DNA of 64,000 bases from Rhizobium leguminosarum (GCF_001652265.1 NZ_LWBS01000461.1:124001-188000); one strand, 5' to 3'; shown: positions 19,521-28,133, counted from the stretch's first letter. A program made the numbers and translations. Notes: generated by a model from the sequence alone, not told the origin.

Positions 19521-19697
19521 AGGCTGAATCCTTCAGGGAAAGAGTCGGACGGTGGTCGCTATCGCGATGAAACGGCAAATTATTGGGTTTTGCAAGCTTT
19601 CGGGAGGATGGCAGTGACGCCTCCAAACCGCCTTCACCAGCATCGGCCCGAAAATCGGGATCGATTTTCGGCAAGCACGATGCGAGGATTGAAAGAG

Positions 19698-19741
19698 TTA
19701 GAGCGTCCTTTGTGCGTCCGAAAGGACGCACGGCGCTCTAA
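19698..19741. repeat. 44-bp palindromic intergenic repeat (rhizobial type)
   Basis: TTAGAGCG at 19698 mirrors CGCTCTAA ending at 19741, and the core TGCGTCC-GAAA-GGACGCA is a 7-bp perfect hairpin. The element has the look of the small dispersed palindromes common between rhizobial genes. It supplies the TAG stop of the hypothetical gene on the minus strand. Confidence 0.7.
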
Positions 19742-20055
19742 AAAGCCGCAGTACCGGAGGTGACGTTCAAGACGCAGGAAAGCCGGAGGCCGATCGGGTC
19801 GTTGCACAGGTCATCGGCACTATCGGCGAGTTCCAGTGCGGCCGAAGCATCGGCGCGCACGTGGGCCTGCGTAGCCGGATCGACGCGCATCGGAGCCGCG
19901 GTCCAGAGCGAGGGACGGCTGACGTCGATCGCTGAAATTATAGGCTTGTCATTCCTGACGGCGTAGGAGGCGACCGCAATGCCACTCATCGTCAAGGTGA
20001 GTGCAAGTACGATCTGGAGACCGAGATCTGCGGCTTCGCGAACGGAGATGAACAT
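19738..20055 (-). CDS. small hypothetical protein with one membrane segment
   Basis: I do not recognise this 105-residue protein. Residues 8-33 (DLGLQIVLALTLTMSGIAVA) form a likely membrane anchor or uncleaved signal, and the remainder is polar with two cysteines close to the C-terminus (DLCNDPIGLRLSC), possibly a disulfide in the periplasm. GAGG precedes the ATG by a short spacer. Its stop codon lies inside the palindromic repeat at 19698-19741, so the repeat may have replaced an original C-terminus. It is the only gene on its strand for some distance. Confidence 0.6.
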   Translation of the reverse strand: MFISVREAADLGLQIVLALTLTMSGIAVASYAVRNDKPIISAIDVSRPSLWTAAPMRVDPATQAHVRADASAALELADSADDLCNDPIGLRLSCVLNVTSGTAAF

Positions 20056-20200
20056 AGCGGCCTCATGCCACGGTTTTTTAGTATCTTCGCATGCAAGTAA
20101 GACATGCGCTGGCGCCGATCCAGCGACATCGCCCGTTAAGGTTTACGCATAACCATGCTGGGATGCCGCGAGGCTTGAATGCAGGTTTTCGGTAAATTTC

Positions 20201-20225
20201 GGAACAATGATTCCATCAGGCAGTT
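20201..20225 (+). promoter_or_regulatory. candidate EcfG (RpoE2) general-stress promoter
   Basis: GGAAC at 20201-20205 and GTT at 20223-20225 are separated by 17 bases, matching the alphaproteobacterial EcfG/RpoE2 pattern GGAAC-N16/17-(c)GTT. It lies 43 bases before the start of the small secreted protein, at a sensible promoter distance. Confidence 0.6.
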
Positions 20226-20267
20226 ACCCCTGGGTCATCCAAGATGAAAATCCAAGGAGGATATCCC

Positions 20268-20594
20268 ATGTCTAAGTCCCTTATCGCCGCTTCGCTGCTT
20301 GCGATCGGCATGGCGTCGTCAGCCTTTGCCCAGTCGAACCCCGATCCAATCGGGCCGACGAATGGCGGCTCGACTGATCCGAGTTCGGGTACCTATTCAT
20401 CCGACTACACCAACGATGACAACGGTTTTCGTCCGGTACCTGGCTCGCCGGTCGATCCAACGACGACACAGAGCATCGGACGACCGCAGACGATGGAATG
20501 CCCCGGCATGCCGCAACAGATGTCCGGCGTCGACACGCGCGGCGGCGAGAGCGGCGCATCGATCAGCGAAGCCTGCCGCGAATACGACAACTAA
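20268..20594 (+). CDS. small secreted proline/serine/glycine-rich hypothetical protein
   Basis: A 108-residue protein from the ATG at 20268, which has AAGGAGG seven bases upstream. Residues 1-21 are a clear Sec signal (MSKSLIAASLLAIGMASSAFAQ). The mature part is low in hydrophobic residues and rich in Pro, Gly, Ser, Asp and Thr, so probably disordered, with two cysteines (ECPG, EACR) near the end. I know no function for it. It is a single-gene unit with its own stress-type promoter candidate and its own terminator. Confidence 0.8.
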   Translation: MSKSLIAASLLAIGMASSAFAQSNPDPIGPTNGGSTDPSSGTYSSDYTNDDNGFRPVPGSPVDPTTTQSIGRPQTMECPGMPQQMSGVDTRGGESGASISEACREYDN

Positions 20595-20615
20595 GCGACA
20601 GACTGCCGCTCTCAG

Positions 20616-20642
20616 AAAAGGCCGGTTCACGCCGGCCTTTTT
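20616..20642 (+). terminator. intrinsic terminator after the small secreted protein gene
   Basis: GGCCGG and CCGGCC pair around a six-base loop, preceded by AAAA and followed by TTTTT. It sits 22 bases after the stop codon. Confidence 0.92.
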
Positions 20643-20955
20643 CATGTCGCCGACACCCGCCGGATGAAACTCTTGATCCGGGCGGTCCGTACATCCGTAG
20701 CGGGTTGAAAAGAACACAGGCGGGAACGGCTTCATTGGCAAAGGGCGCGGCAAAACCGGTCATCCTCTGGCTGAAGGGTGCGCGCTACCTCAGGCGTCCG
20801 GCGCCTCCACCTGAAGTCAGCGTCCGGCAACCCCGCCCGCTTGCGGACGCGGCGGAATGACATTAGCCTTCAATACAATGGCCGGGGCCGGTCGAGCGCA
20901 TCGTCACGGATGTATCGCCGTCCCTAACCGGCAAGAAAACGCTGGAGGAGGAGAG
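20643..20955 (+). other. 313-base interval before cfa without a convincing gene
   Basis: Only a 51-codon frame from a TTG at 20705 to 20860 is visible. It lacks a ribosome site and I do not count it. The interval probably holds the cfa promoter; I can name no box. Confidence 0.4.
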
Positions 20956-22215
20956 ATGAGCAAGGCGCAGGACTGGAATCTGCTGGCCCGTGACGCGGTG
21001 ACGCTGACGGGGGAAAACATATCCCGTCTGGTGAAGGGTCTGCCCTTCAAGGCGAAGCTGGCGCTGCGCGGGCTTCTGCGCATGCAGCACGGTTCGCTTG
21101 CCGTCACCCTCCCCGACGGCCGCAGGCTGCTGATGGAGGGCAAGCAGCCCGGGCCGAAGGCGGCGCTCAGCCTCAACAACTGGAACCTTGCCTATCGGGC
21201 GCTGACGAGCGGCACGATCGGGGTCGCCGAGACCTATATGGACGGCGATTGGGACAGCCCCGACATCACCGCCTTTCTCGAACTCTTCCTCGTCAATGGC
21301 GAGGCCGCGCACGGCTATGCACACGGCAGGGGCGGCGTCGGCCGCCTCTTCGAGCGCGTCCGCCATTGGATGAACGCCAATACCAAAACGGGCTCGAAGC
21401 GCAACATTTCCGCCCATTACGATCTCGGCAATGATTTCTACAGGGAATGGCTCGATCCGAGCATGACCTATTCCTCGGCGCTCTATTCCACAGGCGCCAA
21501 CGATCTGCAATCGGCCCAGGATGCCAAATACCGGGCGCTCGCCGAGGCAACCGGCATCGGGCCCGGCGATCACGTGCTGGAGATCGGCTGCGGCTGGGGC
21601 GGTTTTGCCGAATTTGCCGCAAGCGAGCTGAACTGCAAGGTGACGGGGCTGACGATCAGCCGCGAGCAGCTCGCCTTTGCCGAGGAGCGTATCCGCAAGG
21701 CCGGCCTCGACGACCGCGTGGAATTCCGCTTCCAGGATTACCGCGATGAAGCAGGGCTCTACGACCGGATCGTCTCGATCGAGATGTTCGAAGCGGTCGG
21801 CGAGAAATACTGGCCGTCCTATTTCTCCAAGCTCCGGCAATGTCTGAAGCCGGGCGGCAAGGCTGGCCTGCAGATCATCACCATCCGGCCGGAATCCTTC
21901 GACCAGTATCGCAGCAACCCCGACTTCATCCAGAAATATGTCTTTCCCGGCGGCATGCTGCCGACGCGCAACCATCTGGCCGAACTCGCCGGCAAGGTCG
22001 ATCTGTCGCTGGTCAAGGATTACGGCTTCGGGCTTGATTACGCGCGGACGCTTGCCGAATGGCGCGAGCGTTTCTGGTCGGTCTGGGAACGCATCCGCCC
22101 GATGGGCTTCGACGAGCGTTTCAAGCGGCTCTGGGAATTCTATCTGTTCTATTGCGAGGCCGGCTTCCGTGCCCGCAATATCGACGTGCGCCAGGTCGTA
22201 TTCTCGCGCCGTTGA
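20956..22215 (+). CDS. cfa: cyclopropane-fatty-acyl-phospholipid synthase
   Basis: A 419-residue S-adenosylmethionine-dependent enzyme that adds a methylene bridge across double bonds of membrane lipid acyl chains. The SAM site is VLEIGCGWGGFAEFA (about residues 207-221); NISAHYDLGNDFYREWLD and the later YVFPGGMLP are typical of CFA synthases. I start at the ATG behind GGAGGAGGAGAG at 20956; the frame extends 33 codons upstream but that part is not protein-like. The gene converges on the SDR gene with no spacer. Rhizobia often carry several CFA synthases linked to acid and stationary-phase survival. Confidence 0.94.
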   Translation: MSKAQDWNLLARDAVTLTGENISRLVKGLPFKAKLALRGLLRMQHGSLAVTLPDGRRLLMEGKQPGPKAALSLNNWNLAYRALTSGTIGVAETYMDGDWDSPDITAFLELFLVNGEAAHGYAHGRGGVGRLFERVRHWMNANTKTGSKRNISAHYDLGNDFYREWLDPSMTYSSALYSTGANDLQSAQDAKYRALAEATGIGPGDHVLEIGCGWGGFAEFAASELNCKVTGLTISREQLAFAEERIRKAGLDDRVEFRFQDYRDEAGLYDRIVSIEMFEAVGEKYWPSYFSKLRQCLKPGGKAGLQIITIRPESFDQYRSNPDFIQKYVFPGGMLPTRNHLAELAGKVDLSLVKDYGFGLDYARTLAEWRERFWSVWERIRPMGFDERFKRLWEFYLFYCEAGFRARNIDVRQVVFSRR

Positions 22216-23049
22216 TCATTCCGCCGCATGCGGTGTCACCGGATGGCGACCCGCCAATGACGGCCGCTCCCGCCAGCCGGTCACGCGGTTCACCAGCGTG
22301 AAATAAGCGCCATATGGGAGCAGCCGCGCGAGCTTCAGTATGGTAGTGAAGCGCTTCGGGAACGTGATCTCGAAGGCCTGCGATTTCAACCCGGCGGCAA
22401 TCTCCCGCGCGGCCTCCTCGACCGATACCAGAGCCGGCATCGGAAAGGCATTCTTCCTCGTCGCCGGCGTGTCGACGAAGCCCGGGCTGACGAGCTGGAT
22501 GCGGATGCCCATCTTGTCGAGATCGAATTTCAGGCTTTCGGCCATATTGATCAGCGCCGCCTTGGTGGCGCCATAGGCAGCCCCCGTCGGCAAGCCGCCA
22601 TAGCCGGTGACGGAGGAAACGATGGCGATCTGTCCCTGCCCCTTCGCCTTCATATGGCGGATCGCCGGCAGCAGGCAGTTGACGACGCCGGAGAGGTTGA
22701 CGGCAAAACTCTTCTCGAAATCGGCGCGGTTCAGATCCTCGGCATGAACAGGCAGGTAGACGCCGGCATTGAGGATCGCCATGGCGAGCGTGCCGTGCTC
22801 ATATTCGATCGAGGCCATGGCATGCTCCATGTCCTCGGCGTCGGTGACGTCGCCGTCGAGCACAATGATACTGCCCGAAAGGTCATTGGCCTCGGCTTGC
22901 AGTTCGACCAGCTTTTCGTGGCTTCTGGCGGTGACGGCGACCTTGTATCCTTCGCCGGCGAGCTTTAACGCAAGCGCCCGGCCGATGCCTGAACTTGCGC
23001 CCGAAATCCAGACGATTCCATGTTCGGGATGGGCAATGAAATCACGCAT
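22216..23049 (-). CDS. SDR-family oxidoreductase
   Basis: A 277-residue classical short-chain dehydrogenase. ISGASSGIGRALALKLA is the nucleotide-binding glycine motif, LNAG the NNAG motif, S near VSSVTGYGG and Y-x3-K in AAYGATKAAL complete the active site. Substrate unknown. Neighbouring cfa and SDR genes are often found close together in bacterial lipid-related loci, which hints at a lipid substrate. Its stop directly abuts the cfa stop in convergent orientation. Confidence 0.9.
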   Translation of the reverse strand: MRDFIAHPEHGIVWISGASSGIGRALALKLAGEGYKVAVTARSHEKLVELQAEANDLSGSIIVLDGDVTDAEDMEHAMASIEYEHGTLAMAILNAGVYLPVHAEDLNRADFEKSFAVNLSGVVNCLLPAIRHMKAKGQGQIAIVSSVTGYGGLPTGAAYGATKAALINMAESLKFDLDKMGIRIQLVSPGFVDTPATRKNAFPMPALVSVEEAAREIAAGLKSQAFEITFPKRFTTILKLARLLPYGAYFTLVNRVTGWRERPSLAGRHPVTPHAAE

Positions 23050-23147
23050 GACATGTTCCTCCGGGCTGCCTGATCAATGCGAAAACAGGTCCGGAAGTTC
23101 CTCAACCCCTCCGGATTTACGGCTCTATCACACCATTGTGGCTGCTT

Positions 23148-23807
23148 TCAGCCGATCAGGTCGCCGATCATCTGACGAAAGGATCCGGTGAGCTTGACCG
23201 GTCCGTCCGATACGGCAAAGGCGATGCACGGCCCGTCCTTTTCGGCAATCGGCCGGTGGTCGACCGTCTCGTCGGCGATGGAGATGTCGCCGGGACCGAA
23301 ATGACCGCGTTCATCGTTGAAGGCGCCGTCCAGAATGAGGATCAGTTCCATGCCTTTGTGGGTGTGCGCCGGCAAGGCGCGACCCGGCCGGATCCACATC
23401 AGGCTGACCTCGCAGCCGTCCATGTCGAGCGAATATTCCCTGAAGCCCGGCAACCGCTTGCGCCAAGGCACGTTCTCAGCCTCGAAGCCCAAGAGATCGC
23501 GCAACGCTTGTGGAAACAGCGCATTTTCCGGCCGCGCGGCCGTCTGTGGCGCCGGGACGGGAGACGTAGAGGAAAAGATCGCCGCGAGCCGCCCGTCGCG
23601 ATCGGCAATGGCAACTTCAGGCGCGCTTTCCAAAGCCTCCCCGGCCAGCAGCTCGAGGCTGTTCACCAGGCTGCGATTGTCCGGTTTCATTTCCAGATGA
23701 GACTGTACCAGCACACGCGCCGGCTCGGGCAAGGAGCCGGCAACATAATGCGCCATCAATGCATCAATCGTGTCGATCTGCTCGTGAACCATGTCGGTTT
23801 CGGTCAC
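23148..23807 (-). CDS. ChrR-like cupin protein, zinc anti-sigma half lacking cysteine ligands
   Basis: A 219-residue protein with the two-part design of the ChrR anti-sigma factor. The N-terminal part has HYVAGSLPEPARVLV and then SHLEMKPDNR where ChrR has HLxxCxxC: the histidine (H37) remains but both cysteines are replaced by Lys and Asn. The C-terminal cupin keeps its metal set with ChrR spacing: H148, H150, E154 and H184. No ECF sigma factor gene is adjacent, whereas chrR normally follows rpoE. It may respond to singlet oxygen or peroxide through the cupin, or act in another way; anti-sigma function is uncertain. Confidence 0.82.
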   Translation of the reverse strand: MTETDMVHEQIDTIDALMAHYVAGSLPEPARVLVQSHLEMKPDNRSLVNSLELLAGEALESAPEVAIADRDGRLAAIFSSTSPVPAPQTAARPENALFPQALRDLLGFEAENVPWRKRLPGFREYSLDMDGCEVSLMWIRPGRALPAHTHKGMELILILDGAFNDERGHFGPGDISIADETVDHRPIAEKDGPCIAFAVSDGPVKLTGSFRQMIGDLIG

Positions 23808-24032
23808 GCCCTGTTGCCGCGCTCCGTTTTCGCTTTGTCGTCATCCGTACGGGGAAAGTCAATCTTCGGATCACCCCTCACACGGCGGGATTGCGGGCCG
23901 TGCGTCATTTTGGGGGAGGAAAGCAAATTTTATCGTGTCCGCCAGAGGCGTGGAATAGCATTTCTTGCCAACTCAGCCTTGTGAAGGGAAAAGACCGTTC
24001 CTAAAGTAAGAGTTCGAATAGAGGCAGATTCC

Positions 24033-25070
24033 ATGACCTTCCACCCCTCCGTCCTCGAAGCCATCGGCAACACGCCCCTGATCAAACTCAAGGGCGCCTC
24101 AGAGATGACCGGCTGCACCATTCTCGGCAAGGCGGAGTTCCTGAACCCCGGCCAGTCGGTAAAGGATCGCGCCGCGCTCTACATCATCCGCGACGCAGAG
24201 CGGAAGGGATTTCTTCGTCCGGGCGGCGTCATCGTTGAGGGTACGGCCGGCAATACCGGCATCGGGCTGACGCTGGTCGCCAAGGCGCTCGGTTACCGCA
24301 CCGTCATCGTCATCCCGGAAACGCAGAGCCAGGAAAAGAAAGACGCCCTGAAGCTGCTCGGCGCCGAACTCGTCGAAGTGCCCGCCGTTCCCTACAAGAA
24401 CCCGAACAACTACGTGAAGGTATCCGGGAGGCTTGCAGAGCAGCTGGCAAAGACCGAGCCGAACGGGGCAATCTGGGCAAACCAGTTCGACAACATTGCC
24501 AACCGTCAGGCGCATGTCGAAACGACCGCCAGGGAAATCTGGAAAGACACCAACGGCAAGGTCGACGGCTTCATCTGCTCCGTCGGCTCCGGCGGCACGC
24601 TGGCAGGCGTGGCTGCCGGCCTCAAGGCTTTCAAGGCAGACGTCAAAATCGGCATCGCCGATCCCGACGGCGCCGCACTCTATGAGTTCTACCAGAACGG
24701 CGCGCTGAAATCCGAGGGATCCTCGATCACCGAGGGCATCGGCCAAGGCCGCATCACCGCCAATCTCGAGGGTTTCACGCCTGACTATGCCTATCGGATC
24801 CCGGATGCCGAAGCGCTTCCCTATCTCTTCGACCTCGTCGAGAACGAGGGCCTCTGCCTCGGCGGCTCGACAGCGATCAACATTGCCGGCGCGGTCAATC
24901 TCGCCCGGGATCTCGGACCTGGTCACACGGTGGTGACGATCCTCTGCGATTACGGCAACCGCTATCAGTCAAAACTCTTCAACCCGGATTTCCTGACGTC
25001 GAAGGGACTGCCCGTTCCGGGCTGGATGGCCAAGTCGCCCGATATCCACGTTCCCTACGAGCCCGTGTGA
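24033..25070 (+). CDS. cysK: cysteine synthase A (O-acetylserine sulfhydrylase family)
   Basis: A 345-residue PLP enzyme of the fold-II family that makes cysteine from O-acetylserine and sulfide. NPGQSVKDRAA carries the Schiff-base lysine near residue 46, EGTAGNTGIGL binds the substrate carboxylate, and CSVGSGGTLAG grips the PLP phosphate. It is about 30 residues longer than E. coli CysK at the C-terminus. It is the first gene of a tight four-gene unit: the alaX-like start lies 6 bases downstream. A role in cysteine breakdown cannot be excluded, since the operon also contains a mercaptopyruvate sulfurtransferase. Confidence 0.92.
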   Translation: MTFHPSVLEAIGNTPLIKLKGASEMTGCTILGKAEFLNPGQSVKDRAALYIIRDAERKGFLRPGGVIVEGTAGNTGIGLTLVAKALGYRTVIVIPETQSQEKKDALKLLGAELVEVPAVPYKNPNNYVKVSGRLAEQLAKTEPNGAIWANQFDNIANRQAHVETTAREIWKDTNGKVDGFICSVGSGGTLAGVAAGLKAFKADVKIGIADPDGAALYEFYQNGALKSEGSSITEGIGQGRITANLEGFTPDYAYRIPDAEALPYLFDLVENEGLCLGGSTAINIAGAVNLARDLGPGHTVVTILCDYGNRYQSKLFNPDFLTSKGLPVPGWMAKSPDIHVPYEPV

Positions 25071-25076
25071 GACCCC

Positions 25077-25814
25077 ATGCCCGTCAATGCCCTCTACCGC
25101 GACGACTTCTATCTCTCGACGTGCGAGGCGATCGTCACCGCCGTTCACGAAGACGGGGGCATCGAACTGGACCAGACCTGCTTCTACGCGACATCAGGTG
25201 GCCAACCTGGTGACACCGGCCTGTTCGAACGCGCCGACGGCAGCAAGATCGCGCTCGGCCAGACGAAGCATGGTCCAAGCAAAGATGTCATCATCCATGT
25301 GCCACTCGAAAACGAGCCACGGCCTGTGGTCGGCGAGACGCTGGTGCTGCACGTCGACTGGCCGCGCCGCTACAGGCTGATGCGCATGCACACGGCCTGC
25401 CACCTGCTTTCCGTCGTCTGCTCCTATCCGATCACCGGGGCTGCCGTCGGCGAGGAGGAAAGCCGCGTCGACTTCGACATGATCGAGACGATCGACAAGG
25501 ACGCGGTGACGGCCAAGCTGATGGAACTGGTCGAGCAGAACCATCCGGTCACTCTGCAATGGATCACCGACGAGGAGCTTGTGGCCAATCCCGACATCGT
25601 CAAATCGAAGAACGTGCGCCCGCCGATGGGTCTTGGGCGCGTCAGCCTCGTCTGCATCGGCGAGAACTCCTCGATTGACAGCCAACCCTGCGGCGGCACA
25701 CATGTTTCCGAGACTCAGGAAGTCGGCCAGATCCATATCGCCAAAATCGAGAAGAAGGGCAAAGAGAACCGGCGCTTCCGCATCCGCTTCGGCACGCCCG
25801 GCGACGAAGCCTGA
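25077..25814 (+). CDS. alanyl-tRNA editing protein (AlaX-like)
   Basis: A 245-residue free-standing editing domain related to the C-terminal half of alanyl-tRNA synthetase. Zinc ligands are visible as HTACH (residues near 104-108) and CGGTH near 205-209. Such proteins hydrolyse mischarged Ser-tRNA(Ala) or Gly-tRNA(Ala). It is translated just behind cysK, six bases apart. Placement in a cysteine operon is notable: a serine-derived metabolite flow and tRNA quality control may be linked, or the protein may edit a different mischarged tRNA. Confidence 0.9.
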   Translation: MPVNALYRDDFYLSTCEAIVTAVHEDGGIELDQTCFYATSGGQPGDTGLFERADGSKIALGQTKHGPSKDVIIHVPLENEPRPVVGETLVLHVDWPRRYRLMRMHTACHLLSVVCSYPITGAAVGEEESRVDFDMIETIDKDAVTAKLMELVEQNHPVTLQWITDEELVANPDIVKSKNVRPPMGLGRVSLVCIGENSSIDSQPCGGTHVSETQEVGQIHIAKIEKKGKENRRFRIRFGTPGDEA

Positions 25815-25832
25815 CCATCAAGGGAGACCATC

Positions 25833-26702
25833 ATGAGTGAGACCAAGAGCCGTTTCGTCGTTTCGGCCGACTGGCTGCAGTCCGAGCTCGGCAAAGCTGA
25901 CCTGCGCGTGCTGGACGCCTCCTTCTATCTGCCGGCGCAGAAGCGCGATGCCGATGCCGAATATGCGGCCGGCCATATTCCCGGCGCCATCCGCTTCGAT
26001 CAGGACAAGATCGCCGACCATTCGACGTCGCTGCCGCACACGATCCCCTCGCCCGATTATTTCGCCGCCGAAGTCGGCCGGCTCGGCATCAGCGAGAATG
26101 ATCGGATCGTCGTCTATGACGGCATCGGCCTGTTCGCCTCGCCGCGCGTCTGGTGGCTGTTCCGGGTGATGGGCGCGAAAAATGTCTTCGTGCTCGATGG
26201 CGGTCTCGACGGATGGAAGGCCGAGGGCCGTCCGCTGGAAACCGCAGCACCCAATCTTGCATCGGCGACCTTTACGCCAAATTTCGATGAAAGCCGCGTG
26301 GTGACGCTCGATAGGATGCGCGACATCGTCTCCAGCGGCGCGATGCAGATCGCCGATGCCCGCAGCGCCGGCCGCTTCGCAGCCGCCGAGCCCGAGCCGC
26401 GTGCCGGCATGCGCTCCGGCCATATGCCTGGCGCCCGCAGCCTGCCCTCCGGCGTCTTTGCCAGCCAGGGCCGTTTCAAGTCGCTGCCCGAACTCAAGCA
26501 GACGATCGAGGATGCCGGCATCGATCTTTCGAAGCCTGTCGTCACCTCCTGCGGCTCGGGAATCACCGCCGCGATCATCACGCTGGCGCTGGAATCGCTC
26601 GGCCATCACGATAACAAGCTTTATGACGGCTCGTGGAGCGAATGGGGCAGCCGTGACGATACGCCCATCGTCACCGGTCCGCCGACGCCGGTCAAAGCCT
26701 GA
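25833..26702 (+). CDS. sseA: 3-mercaptopyruvate sulfurtransferase
   Basis: A 289-residue tandem rhodanese. The first domain is inactive (no cysteine in its loop) and the second carries the catalytic loop CGSGITAA at C240, the signature of mercaptopyruvate sulfurtransferases as opposed to thiosulfate rhodaneses (CRKGVTA). The enzyme moves sulfur from 3-mercaptopyruvate, a deaminated cysteine product, to thiol or cyanide acceptors in the cytosol. Position behind cysK and alaX suggests cysteine homeostasis as the common theme. Confidence 0.93.
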   Translation: MSETKSRFVVSADWLQSELGKADLRVLDASFYLPAQKRDADAEYAAGHIPGAIRFDQDKIADHSTSLPHTIPSPDYFAAEVGRLGISENDRIVVYDGIGLFASPRVWWLFRVMGAKNVFVLDGGLDGWKAEGRPLETAAPNLASATFTPNFDESRVVTLDRMRDIVSSGAMQIADARSAGRFAAAEPEPRAGMRSGHMPGARSLPSGVFASQGRFKSLPELKQTIEDAGIDLSKPVVTSCGSGITAAIITLALESLGHHDNKLYDGSWSEWGSRDDTPIVTGPPTPVKA

Positions 26703-26707
26703 TCGCC

Positions 26708-27268
26708 ATGGGGAAGACACCCGCTTCGCTGAAAGCTCACATCACCCGGCTCGAAATGACGGCGCCGCCGAAGGCGAGCATGCCGGTGCCCGTCAATATT
26801 CAGACGGCGATCATGCGCGCTCCCGAGATCCCATTGCCCTACTACCGGTATCTCTACCGGCAGGTGGGTGCGCGATGGCAATGGGTGGATCGGCTGCGCA
26901 TGAGCGACGAGCAGCTTGCCGAGACATTGAACGACAAGCGCAACAATATCAGCGTTCTCTACGTGAACGGCGCGCCCGCCGGCTTCTACGAATATTTCTG
27001 CGAAGACGAGGATATGATCGAGCTCAGCCATTTCGGGCTGATCGAACATGCGCTCGGTCTCGGCATCGGCAAATGGTTCCTGCTGCAGGCGCTCTATGCC
27101 ATCTGGTCGCTCAATCCGAAGCGGGTCACCACCACCACCAATAATCTCGACCATCCGCGCGCGCTGCAGCTCTACCAGATGTACGGCTTCTCCCCCGTCT
27201 CGACCGGCACCGGCATCGTCCGGCCGCTCAGTGACAAGGAGCTTCTGGAGATTGCGCGGAAAAGCTGA
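26708..27268 (+). CDS. GNAT-family N-acetyltransferase
   Basis: A 186-residue acetyl-CoA-dependent transferase. The GNAT core is visible in ELSHFGLIEHALGLGIGKWFL (motif A region, Q/R-x-x-G-x-G/A type with LGLGIGKW) and a later ALQLYQMYGFSPV (motif B). The start lies five bases after the sseA stop, so it is the last gene of the cysteine operon. Substrate unknown; in this context acetylation of a cysteine-related amine is conceivable, but that is a guess from position only. Confidence 0.88.
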   Translation: MGKTPASLKAHITRLEMTAPPKASMPVPVNIQTAIMRAPEIPLPYYRYLYRQVGARWQWVDRLRMSDEQLAETLNDKRNNISVLYVNGAPAGFYEYFCEDEDMIELSHFGLIEHALGLGIGKWFLLQALYAIWSLNPKRVTTTTNNLDHPRALQLYQMYGFSPVSTGTGIVRPLSDKELLEIARKS

Positions 27269-27298
27269 CGGCTTCTTTCCCGACGTAAGTGGAGGTGA

Positions 27299-27466
27299 CT
27301 AACGCTGCGTCAGGCTGTTCGGGCGGCGTGGGTCGTTGCGTCGCTCGAAATCGAGCGTGCGGCCCGACTGTTCCTTCAGTTCCGCCACTTCCCGCCGCAG
27401 AGCCCTGAACTCTTCCAGTATTTCTGCGTTCTGTTGCGCCAGCAGCGCGAGATCGATGTCGGCCAA
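27299..27466 (-). CDS. small coiled-coil hypothetical protein
   Basis: A 55-residue protein from a TTG at 27466 that has AAAGGAGAAGG six bases upstream; the frame stays open to an ATG at 27571, but that part looks non-coding. The sequence ADIDLALLAQQNAEILEEF and the following REVAELKEQ form a short heptad-like coiled coil, followed by an Arg-rich tail. No known family. It is convergent with the GNAT gene. Confidence 0.55.
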   Translation of the reverse strand: MADIDLALLAQQNAEILEEFRALRREVAELKEQSGRTLDFERRNDPRRPNSLTQR

Positions 27467-27613
27467 GGCCTTCTCCTTTCGCCTTACAACATACGCCCAG
27501 AAGATACTCCGCTTTTCACTCTCCGGCGATCTCATATGTAGACGCAGGCAAGAATCGGGTGGCTTGCCCACTCGTCCCGGTGCATTTCATGGCAATCACA
27601 AAGGAGATCTGCC

Positions 27614-28117
27614 ATGACCGCCATTCGTTTTGTCGCGATGCCGACGACCGACGCCGAACACCTCTGGAACGGCGGCCGCGACGCCTATGACAGGCTGCCC
27701 GAGACGATCGTTTCCGACGGTCCCGGTCATCCCTGCCGCCATTGCCTTCAGAATATCGATGCCGGCGAGGAGTTGCTGGTCTTCGCCTGCCGGCCCTTCC
27801 CCGAACTGCAGCCCTATGCCGAAACCGGCCCGATCTTCCTGCACAAGCAGCCTTGTGCACGCTATACCGCCGAAGAGATCATGCCGCCGGTGCTGACGAC
27901 GAGCCGTGACTTTATCGTCCGCGGCTACAGCGAGAACGACCGCATCGTCTACGGCACCGGCGCGGTGACTGCTATCGGCGATATTCCAGCCTATGGCGAA
28001 GAGCTGCTGGCCCGACCTGATATCGCCTATGTGCATGTGCGTTCCGCGCGCAATAACTGCTTCCAATGCCGGATCGACAAGGTAAAGGCGCCGGCCCTCG
28101 CGGAGACCGGCGCCTAA
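27614..28117 (+). CDS. DUF1203 domain protein
   Basis: A 167-residue cytosolic protein recognised as DUF1203 by its pattern: PCRHCLQNIDAGEELLVFAC (two cysteines), GPIFLHKQPC, and a closing VHVRSARNNCFQCRIDKV. Four to six conserved cysteines could bind a metal. No function is established for the family to my knowledge. AAGGAG precedes the start by seven bases. It is a single gene that converges on alanine dehydrogenase 16 bases later. Confidence 0.85.
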   Translation: MTAIRFVAMPTTDAEHLWNGGRDAYDRLPETIVSDGPGHPCRHCLQNIDAGEELLVFACRPFPELQPYAETGPIFLHKQPCARYTAEEIMPPVLTTSRDFIVRGYSENDRIVYGTGAVTAIGDIPAYGEELLARPDIAYVHVRSARNNCFQCRIDKVKAPALAETGA

Positions 28118-28133
28118 CCTAGAGTCAGCTAGC

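Noticed and set aside
20705..20860. 51-codon frame ahead of cfa with its stop overlapping an upstream ATG of the cfa frame
   Set aside because: It starts with TTG without a ribosome site, and the cfa start is better placed at 20956 behind GGAGGAGGAGAG.
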